Source of the DNA: Amborella trichopoda
Taxonomy: Eukaryota; Streptophyta; Magnoliopsida; Amborellales; Amborellaceae
Assembly: GCF_000471905.2 (NCBI RefSeq)
Contig: NW_006498549.1
Span: 1,323,910-1,387,909 of the forward strand
DNA length: 64,000 nucleotides
Direction of reading: 5' to 3'
The notes beneath the pieces are model-generated. The model ran no database searches and was not told the origin of the DNA. It saw nothing but the letters and a program-made list of their open reading frames with translations. Below, piece after piece: positions 55,860-64,000 of the stretch (positions are counted from its first letter, which is position 1; the number at the start of each line of letters is the position of its first letter). Position numbers and translations under genes: made by a program.

Positions 55860-57010
55860 TGTCCATGTTGCATGACCTTAAACTCTAGAGTCAAGTCTTA
55901 ATTGCACGACCTTAAACTGCAAGGTCCTAACTATATGACCTTAAACTGTAGAAGTGGTCTAGTTGCATGACCTTAAACTGCGTAGTCCTCATTTCATGAC
56001 TCTAAACTGTAGCAGAGGTTTAGTTGCACAGACTTAAAATGCAAGGGCCAAACTATATGACCTTAAACTATAGCGGTGGTCTAGTTGCATGACCTTAAGC
56101 TACATAGTCATCGTTTCGTGATTGTAAACTGTAGCGAAGGTCTAGTTGCAGGACCTTAAACTGCACGGTCCAAACTACTTGACCTTAAACTGTAGCGGAG
56201 GTCTACTTGCACGACCTTAAACTACATAGCCTTAACTACATTACTTTAAACTGCATAGCCACGATCCAAGCTGCAAGACCCTAAAAACTGTAATGCACGA
56301 CGCGACAAATGGCTCATGCGCACAGCTCCAGCTGAGAGATAGACCACTCCTTCGCTAAAAGGGTATCTCAGCAACATCCTCAGTGGAGTTAAATGCATGC
56401 AGGGGGAGTACCTACCCCCTAAACACCCAATGGGTATTTTCCGCACCAACATCTCAGTAAGGGTCACATCCTACTGTGACCCGCTATCCCTAAGGAGTTA
56501 GACCCATCCTTATCCTTTCAACCCTCAATGAGGTTCATCTGTGCTCTGACCTGTCATCCTCAATAGAGTTATGCACACCCCATTACTCATTATCCCCATA
56601 GAGTCACACTGGCCCTCCTAACCCGCAGTGAAATCTCTTTCGACTGCCACTCCTCGAGTGCTGCCATGTCCATCTAAAACCTATCTTCTTGTGTATAGCC
56701 TTAACCAATTTTATCCTTAGGAGTCAGATGGCTATCCACAACTCATCCCCCCTGTAGCTTTACCTACATGAAGACCCACACACTGGTCCATGCTGCATGA
56801 CCGTAAGCTGCACAGCTATTGTCAGTGCTGCATGACCTTAAACTGCACAACCATGGTCCAAACTATATGACCTTAAACTATAGCGGAGGTCTTGTTGCAC
56901 GACCTTAAACTACATGGCCCTAGTTCCATGACTTTAAATTGCATAACCACGGTCCAAGCTATATGACCTTAAACCATAATGCTCGTCCTAGCCTCATGAC
57001 TTGAAACTTC
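55860..57010 (+). repeat. U3 repeat zone of LTR C
   Basis: Two TGACCTTAAAC arrays (55860-56290 and 56790-57010) flank a TCCCCAGTGGAGT-type zone (56350-56770). In A and B there is one array after that zone, so the upstream array is an extra block in C. Confidence 0.75.
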
Positions 57011-59209
57011 TTTGCCCAGTTCCAGGAGGCATCACCTTAAAGATGCCCCCATGTACAAACACACACCTTTTAAATGCCTGTTGACGCACGTCTTCCCTAA
57101 CCGAATCGTTTGTGTGCGCACTCCACCTCCATTTCCTCCTCGATGAGTCTACATACCAGCACACACGACCTTTGTGTGTATCTTCACGCACTCCTTCCCT
57201 AGATGGTCCATTCGTGTTCGTGCACCACCTTCACTATCATTACCATAGTTTCCCCCAGTGAGTCTTATGCATGCCTACCAAACGGCGAACCCTTCTGCAA
57301 GCCATACTTGCCGTCAACTAGTGGGTCACCATTACTCACCCACCATCCAACCATCATCAACTCTTCAGTAGGCAACTTCAAGCCATCTTTCTAAGTGAGT
57401 CAAAATTCAACACCAAGCTCACTCTATGGCCTCCACAACTGCCATTCATCACCACTATGGTCTAGTTGTATGACCCTAAACTATTGTCCGCGTCTTGGTT
57501 GCAAGACGTTAAAAGGCTTCGCACAAGTCTCGAAGGGAAACACACCTTCTCAAAAAAAATGGGCATGGTGTACACCTAGACAAGGGAATGTCATCAGTAA
57601 AAATGATGGACGGTCACGGTCACGAAACCAGGACTAAAAACATTTTGTGGAAAACAAAATCCAGGCATGGTGAAAATAGCAAGAGGGCATCGTGACTAAA
57701 AAATGATGTTAAGGGTGGACGTGACCGCAGGTCATGGGTAAAAGAACCCAAAAATAACAGTAGTTGGTGAAAATCATGTTCACCACTCCACTTCTCCTGT
57801 TCAAGTGAAAATCCGCAGAGGGCGCTTAAATCAACAAGACAAGATGATGCACAGCTGCCACCTCAGTCGACGTCTAGTTTCCAAACAGTCAAGATCTTGG
57901 CTAATGAGGTCAACCTAAAATCCTCAAAATCCAGCATCTAATCGTAACATCAAATGGCTTTGATGGAAGGTATTTTTTCTCAACATGGGGCCCCCACTCA
58001 ATCAAGGCCTAGCAAGTAGTGAAAATATTGACAGTCTCATAACAGCCCCAGAACATGCCAAGATCTTCATGAGGTCTCTCAAGAGTCTCCTACCATGTTT
58101 CGTTACATTCCTACATGTCTAAGGTAGTGCAGACTGAGAAACAGTTCCAGCAGAATCAGCCTCTTACACCCTGAAACGGACCGCTATAACTAGAGCTACA
58201 TTTTCAGCATCTCAAATTGCTATGAGACTACCACTATTGGATCCGGCACTATTGAAAACCCTCAGGGATCAAGTTTCAGCTCAAACAGACATTTCAGGAA
58301 GAAGTTATTCGCATGTGGCCACCCTGTAACACTACACCATTGAAGGAATAGTCACGATTAGTGAATTTTGATGCTCATATCTCACTTGTCCTAAGTCAGA
58401 TCATGCTCAAATTTGGTGAACGTGTTCGTCTAGTCAAGACGAGCGATTCGATATGTGGCACATCTCGTGACGATACCCAAGAGCATAGTAAAGCTAGAGA
58501 GAAATTGCTGATCCGTGAAGAAAGTGTAGGAAATTCAGCAGCATTGTGCCTCTCTCGAGTAGTTAGATCACGCCGCTTGCGAGCCTGAATGACTCGAGAT
58601 CAATCCCATTGTGGGCATAAGGTCTCGGGTCATCTCTGACCTAAACTCCATACATGATTAATGGTCAGATTCTGCACACAAAGCTAATGAACAGACTACA
58701 AATTTCGTCCTCGGAATCCTTGATTCCGGCCAAAATTCCAAACCTCCAAAATCTTCATTCGGCCACGGAATCAAGATGCGTTTGGTGCCCCATGATCATA
58801 CTGTCATGCTCAGTGTGATTCAGCAAAGAAAACATGAAAAAACACTAAGGAATGAACACATTATCTATCCAAAGTTTCAAGATCTGCTCAAATTTCAAGT
58901 CACATGATCGTGTACCAAAAACACAATCCATGGCTCGAAGTTGGTATCAAATCGATCACCATGTCGAGCCTTACAAGAAAATAATCATCTTATGATCAAC
59001 TAGGTAATAGAACGACCCCAGATCAGCCATGCAAGATGATGCAAGTTCTAGGGCAACCTAGGGACTGTTATGGAATTCCACAACTTGTTAGGAAAAGGCA
59101 AATATATCATTTTGCACCCTATTTTCTAATTTCTTTTAATTCAATTTAATCTTAATTTCTAACAATTAGGGTTAATTTTGATCATCCACCCATATTTAGG
59201 GCCCACTTC

Positions 59210-59390
59210 TATATATACGTACCATCATTGTACGAAAAAAAAAAACGAGACAAAAGCATACACACACAAGAGAGTGTTTTGACTTAATACAAGTTTCTCT
59301 TTCTTACCATTGTTGTGTCATACTTGAGAGAGGGAGTGAGGTGACGAAAACTTTTGATTGGTACCCTTAGGTTTGAGGTAAACTTTCTCT
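59210..59390 (+). promoter_or_regulatory. Core promoter and donor-like site of LTR C
   Basis: TATATATA is at 59210-59217 and GAG|GTAAACTTTCT with GT at 59378-59379, followed by a CT-rich tract. The AATAAA found in the other copies is not visible here; TTAATACAAG near 59285 is the nearest. Confidence 0.5.
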
Positions 59391-60448
59391 CTCTTCTTGT
59401 TTTTCTTCTTCTCTCTCTCTCTCCCCTCTCTTCTTCTTCTTCTTTGTCTGAGTTCCTCGCCGTGGTCATGCACGGCAATGACAGTGCCGTACATGCCTCT
59501 CCCTTGGTCTCACAGGGCACGCATGGCGATGGCGGCACCATGCGCTCGTCTCCTTCCCCTTCTACTCATATGTTTCTTCCTTCAAGTGAGGTCTATTGAT
59601 GGCGTTGCCCATTGCCGCCCACAGACATAGCTTTGATGCCTCGATGAAGAACCCAGATAGTAAGGTTTGTTGCCGCCTGTAGGGGCTTCTCGCTATTCTT
59701 TCTGCGTCCCGTGCCTATCGCCGTGCGACCTAGGAGAAACTATCATTGTCTGCATCATTAGGAGCTAACATCGTGCACAAGGCATGCGCCGTCTCCTTGC
59801 ATTGCCCACTGCGATGCCTATTGATATTTGGATTTCCCCTTCTCTTTTTCATCTCGTTCTTTCCTCTTCACTTCTTTCTCCTCTCACTTGATAGAGGGTA
59901 GACCTAGCCTATCACTGATGCCCCGACCTTGGTTTCGAGTAGTATTGCCGTCGTGCTAGTCTTGAGAACCATGCCCATCTTGCTACATCTTTGAGTCTGT
60001 AATTTCTAGTTGTCATGCTGTCTCACCTCAACGTTAAGATCTCTTCTCTTTTCTATCTTTCACTTAACCTTCCACTTCATCGCCTTCTCATCTGAACATG
60101 CATTGTTCTAAGACAAGGGTGGGTCCCTTCGACCCACTTGTCATAGAAATTAACCATAGAAGTATTGTGCAGAAAAACAAGAGGATTACATGTCAAAGGA
60201 GGTGATTCCGAACCAGCTCAAGCTGCTATGGGGACTTTCTTCATAATCTAAGAGGGTGCGCACGCTAGCCAGCCCGAGTAAGTCCCTAACCCACCTAAAA
60301 TTTCTCTCTCATTGGTTAGTATACCTACCCTTACCCTCAAGCAAGGTTCCGAGAGAGCGATCTCAAATCTCGTGTTCACCAAAAACCCGAGACACGTGCT
60401 ATCAGATCACCTAGATTTGGAGGGCGAGATTCAGACTCCTAACAAGAT

Positions 60449-60466
60449 TGACGACTCCACTGGGGA
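60449..60466 (+). other. Primer binding site of element C
   Basis: TGACGACTCCACTGGGGA differs from the element A PBS at two positions, both G to A. It lies three bases after the LTR end. TTACTGCCCCTTAG follows as in A and B. Confidence 0.82.
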
Positions 60467-60699
60467 CTTACTGCCCCTTAGTCAGTTCACTCTTGTTTGA
60501 CCAATTTCCTTTTTACTTTCTGCACCTATTTCATTGACACCTAGGTTGTTCAACCCATTCATCCGGGTCGGGGACTTCCTTATCCTACACTCGTGGTTGT
60601 CCCAGGGAAGCGAGTAGCACAAGCCTCTTTCCCTACTCTCTTTCTGAGTCAGGACTCACGATTCAGCTCTTAGGTTCTCACTTAGATTCGTGCGAGAGG

Positions 60700-61835
60700 G
60701 GAATTAAAGATCCCTGCCTCCCCGCTTTCTCGCCCTAGTGGACTCTCTCCCAAGCCCCCTTGCATAGGTAGCACTCCTGCTGTCGCACACCCTACTACTG
60801 ACAAATCTCCTGCTAGTCATACTACTGCGGTAGGTTGGAAGGCTGCCCCATCCGTCCCTGCGAAAGGCAAGCAAACTATCGTCGCTCCTGAAGTTCGCTA
60901 CAAGGCAACCCCCTGTGCTCCTTCACTACTCTGAGCCTCCACACCTAGAGGGTCGGTACACAGAGGCGGAGGTCCTGAGCTCTTTACCCCTCGCACACAC
61001 TCAAAGGCTCGTGGTCTATCAACTCGAGCCACACCTCAGGGAAAGCCTCATATTGACTTGTGCTCGCATTCAGGGCTAGGCCTTCTCGGGACGATCCCTA
61101 CATGCACCATGCATTCGCTTTCCGCAGCTCGGGCCAGCGCTTGCTCTATGCCACCTTGAGCACAGGAGGGTCGACCATTCCGTCTTCCCTCCCAGCACAC
61201 ACAGCTTCACCTTGTGAGAGACAAGCTCTCGCCTTGTCCCACACAAACACAAGATCGTGATTTCGGCCTCCTCAGGTCAAACCCATTGATCGAGCCCGGG
61301 CTGACCCCCAAGTCACCCAGACGGCTAACCTTAAAGGTGCACATGCACCATCTTTGCAGGTCCCTCTCGGATCCAGACTCAGGTGAAATTTTGAACCAGC
61401 TTCTTCCTTTACCGCTTCCCTGATGCCAGGCAAGCACCTCGAGCCCTGGTACTCAAAGGTCTTCCCTAAGAGTACCATCTTGAGCCAGCCCTAGGTCAAC
61501 TGAACACCCAAGCCTCACAAAGGAATTTAGGAAAACGACCTGATGTCTGACAGAGGCCTCCAGCCTTCAAGACAAGAACCCAAGCTGCACTCCATCCTTG
61601 CGCCCCATTCCCTACTACAACTCATAGACATGGCCCTCGCCTGTTCAAAGAAAACAGGGCAATCCAGGTCTTAGACTCGGTTCTAAAATGAGGTCCACAG
61701 CTGCCTCAGGATCAAGCAGAAAAGTGGCCTGTAGATCCTGGATAGGGAAACCTTCAAGGCAGTCGAAGTCACCATCCCTGACAACCTCCTGCCTTGTAAT
61801 CCCTTCTTCCCTATTCAAACTACGAAGTCAGTGCC
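60700..61835 (+). pseudogene. Element C pre-gag coding region
   Basis: An open stretch from about 60708 to 60932 gives KIPASPLSRPSGLSPKPPCI and later WKAAPSVPAKGKQTIVAPEV, matching the A and B pre-gag proteins (PC-x-G, R/W-K-A-A, A-x-GK, V-x-A). A downstream part (about 61590-61700) gives LHSILAPHSLLQLIDMALAC and a decayed NEVHSCLR where A and B have WHEVHQNLK. It runs into gag. Confidence 0.5.
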
Positions 61836-61984
61836 ATGGTGATCAATGACCCGAACGATGCTCAGGAGGAGCGGATGAACAATTTCGAGGAAATGATGCA
61901 AGCCATCCTCGGAAAGATGGAGTTCCTAGAGGCCTCCAGGTCTCTTCTTCGTCTGATTCCCCAGTAGGTGAGGACACAACTCCT
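61836..61984 (+). pseudogene. Element C gag, N-terminal fragment cut by element D
   Basis: The ATG at 61836 opens MVINDPNDAQEERMNNFEEM, matching B (MVISEPTEAQEDHMNKFEDM). After a frameshift, SSSDSPVGEDTTP aligns with the SHHSDG-P region of A and B. The frame ends abruptly at 61984 where sequence homologous to an LTR end begins on the other strand. Confidence 0.75.
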
Positions 61985-62898
61985 TGTTTACAGTGTAAAA
62001 TCGGAGCGATCTATCAATGAAGATCGCTCGAATCTGACACTTTAAACTGATAGAATGAAATGAAAGCAATGGCAGAGAAAGTGGGAACAATCGAAATCAG
62101 ATATGAGATCAGATCTTCTCAGAAAGAGCAGATCTACTCTTAGATCTGTAGTGGAGCCAGCATGATCCAAAACATTTCAAAATACTATTTTAAAGAAAAT
62201 TAAGCAAAATAATAGTCAAAATAAAATGAAATAGTAAGATAAGAAGAAGGAAAAGTGAAGAAAGTGATACCGAATAGGGCCGGATGGCCCGGGCCTCCCG
62301 AGCCTTCTAGGGCTCGCCCGTATCAAAACCAATCCTCTATTGTCTCTCTGATCCAGATATTAGCCAGCCAATCTTTTCGATTAGGGTTTTTCTTCAAGGA
62401 TAGATCTAGGTTTCTCTCAGGAGGCTAAGGTTTCCTCACGTAAATTCTAAGGTTTTCTCTCTCCGTAGTTCCCTTAAGTTTTATCTCTATCTATCTTGTC
62501 TATTTCTTCTTACTAGGTATCTCATCTTTCTCAGGTTTCTATCTCTATCTCATGTATTTTCTTTCTCTATCTCAGGTTTTCTCTCTATCCAAGCTACATT
62601 CTCTCCCAGTCTCTCCCGGTCTCCCATTAAATAGTCCCCCCAAGAGATGCTAAAACGGGCGAAATTTTCTTAGGGAGAATATCTCTCACAACCAACATAT
62701 TTTCCCAGTCAAAACGTGCTTTGGAGACGAACGGATTTGGGTAGCACAAGTTGTGCTGCTCGGCCAGCACGGGTCGTGTCGCCCAAGTAAATTGAAAAGT
62801 ACAAAACTTGGAACTGGGGGGCACTGAGCGTGTCACTTAGGTGGCACGTTTCATGTCGTTTAGGCTGATCGTGTCGCCTAAGCGGCACAACTCGTGTT
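61985..62898 (-). repeat. Element D LTR, middle and end
   Basis: The reverse complement matches about 15200-16125 of the element 1 LTR: AGGCTCGGGA-type dyad, GGATCATGCTGGCTC, GTTCCCACTTT, GATCGCTC and the end TAAACA (plus strand TGTTTA at 61985-61990). CTCCT just outside is a candidate target duplication, with its partner outside the window. Confidence 0.8.
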
Positions 62899-63144
62899 TC
62901 AAGCTTGTGTAACTCACTGACATCTCACGTCGTAAACCCTAGGAAGAAAAACGCCCTAGGTGGGTGAGCTTGGTGAGCGCAATGACTTGGAGGGATAGTT
63001 GGTGTGCCCTCTGACCACGTGACCTCAAGACGAAATTTAAAATGTCTGATTTATTTTAACGTTCACCTACCCCTCGAAGGACAGGGAACGTCAGAGTGTC
63101 TACTTCTTTGCCATCCGCCTGTCCCTTGAAGGACAAGGAGTGCT

Positions 63145-63157
63145 AAAGAGGGGCAAT
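63145..63157 (+). other. Polypurine tract of element D (inside the inverted segment)
   Basis: AAAGAGGGGCAAT lies directly before TGTAGATACCCC, the LTR start at 63158. It also serves to place the LTR start of element 1 at 14513. Confidence 0.8.
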
Positions 63158-63384
63158 TGTAGATACCCCATTTTAAAACTGGAATATTTAATGGTTTTTG
63201 AACCCTCATCACCAAATTATCCTAGTAAACCCAAACTTCATAGTTCACATGATCTACCCTATGACCCGGAACCCTGTTTGAGCCCAGACTCCTATAAATA
63301 TCTTGTTTAACCAAAAATATCGATTTTGAAAGAAATTTGTTTCTGCGACACAACTTGTGCCGCCCAGGCAACACGAGTTGTGCC
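63158..63384 (+). repeat. Element D LTR start (inside the inverted segment)
   Basis: TGTAGATACCCCATTTTAAA aligns with the element 1 LTR start (14513), through CTAGTAAAC and a GACCCGGAACC-type block, to CGACACAACTTGTGCC and the inverted repeat. Confidence 0.8.
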
Positions 63385-64000
63385 TGATCTGAGGCATTAG
63401 TGCTTTAGAGAGCGGGATGACATTGTAAGACTGCTGCTTGCCCCTGATATGAGGTGTCTGTGCTTTAGACAGGTCGAGAGTTTGGGAGTCTTGCATTGGT
63501 GTCAGTCACAATGACGACCGCACTGATCACTGCCTTTTGATTGCCTTGACAGTTGCTGCGAGAGTTTGAGCTAGAGGATTGTTGACGAGGGATGTCCTGG
63601 TGCTTGAATAATCCCTCAATACAAATGCCTTGGAGATGAGCTCTGACATGGAGGGTGGATTGGATGCTTCAACATGTAGGGCGATCTCGGGAAGCACGCT
63701 TCGTATGCAGGTCTAGACTAATTGCTTCTCGGTCATGGGAGTGGCGTGAAAGGTCGCTAACTCTCTCCATCGGGTGATGAACATGTCAATCGGCTCACCA
63801 AGGTCTTGGATCAGTGAGCAGCTCGATGGCTTCTACGTTCCTTTGGACTTCGTAAAAGCATTGGTAGAACAACTGCTCCATTTCTAGCCAAGTGTGGGCC
63901 AAGATTGGCGGCAGCTGTGCATACCACTAGGAGGCTGGTATTTCGAGAGTCTCGACGAACTGGCGAAGGAGGAGACGTCTGTTAGTTGCTGTCTCCCGAC
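63385..64000 (-). pseudogene. Element D gag fragment
   Basis: On the minus strand the frames give RRLLLRQFVETLEIPAS, WYAQLPPILAHTWLEMEQLF, YEVQRNVEAIELLT, then EPIDMFITRWRELATFHATP, MTEKQLV, LPEIALHVEASNPPSMSELI and SQTLDLSKAQTPHIRGKQQS. These match the gag of A (LLLRQFVETLDG, FISRWRNLVARHPNPM, EIALHVKASNSYSMSELI, SQTLDLSK) and B. At least two frameshifts and several stops are present. The N-terminal part is outside the window. Confidence 0.87.

Larger units (their letters stand above)
55419..60445 (+). repeat. Element C 5' LTR, 5'-truncated (5.0 kb)
   Basis: It starts, against the array of LTR B3', with GCAAGGGCAGTAAGATCAGG, equivalent to about 35850 of LTR B5'. Contents: GGTCATCGCCGCC-type unique sequence (55480-55700), TGACCTTAAAC repeats (55860-56290 and 56790-57010), TCCCCAGTGGAGT-type repeats (56350-56770), conserved blocks (57060-57960, 57970-59200), the core promoter block (59210-59390), a CT tract (59380-59450) and sequence rich in CGCCGTGC-type motifs, then the conserved end. 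It ends ...CCTAACAA, three bases before the PBS. No coding motif. Confidence 0.78.
55419..61984 (+). mobile_element. Element C: Ogre-like retrotransposon, 5' part only
   Basis: It comprises a 5'-truncated LTR, PBS, leader, pre-gag region and the first 50 codons of gag, where the minus-strand element D is inserted. The rest lies beyond D and outside the window. LTR variants differ from both A and B (for example no CCGGTTGG array in U5), so it is a third subfamily. Confidence 0.8.
62884..63384 (+). repeat. Inverted segment of element D bounded by a 15-bp inverted repeat
   Basis: GGCACAACTCGTGTT (62884-62898) and its exact reverse complement AACACGAGTTGTGCC (63370-63384) bound a segment whose content (3' tail homologous to 14180-14512, PPT, LTR start) is on the plus strand while its surroundings are on the minus strand. 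Confidence 0.75.
61985..64000 (-). mobile_element. Element D: minus-strand Tat-type element with an internal inversion
   Basis: Read on the minus strand it has gag (64000-63385), then a segment that lies in plus orientation (62884-63384) carrying the 3' internal end, PPT and LTR start, then LTR middle to end (62898-61985). Flipping the middle segment restores gag, tail, PPT and one continuous LTR of about 1.1 kb. Pol is absent between gag and tail, so it is non-autonomous or deleted. The LTR is related to 14513-16125 of element 1. The other end is outside the window. Confidence 0.7.

Overview
The window reads as intergenic repeat DNA from a large seed-plant nuclear genome. It is filled almost end to end by old, broken LTR retrotransposons of the Ty3/gypsy superfamily. 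I found no host gene, rRNA, tRNA gene or CRISPR array. A run of 20 N (4114-4133) marks a draft-assembly gap. Two lineages are present: a chromodomain-bearing Del/Tekay-type chromovirus element, and several Tat/Ogre-type elements with two RNase H domains, a PBS of the type reported for Ogre, and very long LTRs.

Layout: (1) 1-16125 is a Tat-type relic, element 1, whose pol is split by a nested Del-type element at 2141-8287. That insertion has a 5-bp target duplication ATGAT, 1.75-kb LTRs, PBS, PPT and a pol with two stops and one frameshift. Element 1 resumes at 8293 (RT, RNase H, second RNase H, integrase). A 2.7-kb repeat-rich tail follows, then a 1.6-kb 3' LTR at 14513-16125. (2) About 16700-61984 is a head-to-tail chain of three related Ogre-like elements. 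A has an LTR remnant, an internal region at 19635-27500 and a 3' LTR at 27501-35056. B has a 5' LTR at 35057-40587, an internal region and a 3' LTR at 48540-~55418. C has a 5' LTR at ~55419-60445 and a pre-gag and gag start. The LTRs abut each other and are truncated at the junctions. (3) 61985-64000 is a minus-strand element D inserted into the gag of C. Its LTR is like that of element 1, its gag is like that of A and B, it shows no pol in the window, and it carries an apparent 0.5-kb inversion bounded by a 15-bp inverted repeat.

How the parts would have worked: each LTR holds a TATA box, an AATAAA signal and, just downstream, a splice-donor-like site. PBS and PPT prime the two DNA strands, gag makes the particle, and pol (RT, RNase H, integrase) copies and inserts the element. 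None is intact now. A keeps its YIDD and second-RNase-H residues but has lost the first integrase aspartate. B keeps the integrase D, D, E but its RT box reads YVED. A and B show no recognisable retropepsin.

The least expected signals are: a coding segment upstream of gag conserved in A, B and C; a repeated TATA, poly(A), splice-donor and pyrimidine-rich acceptor-like block in all five Ogre-like LTR copies; tandem and higher-order repeats in the LTRs; a perfect hairpin at the presumed transcript start of the Del-type LTR; and the inversion in D.
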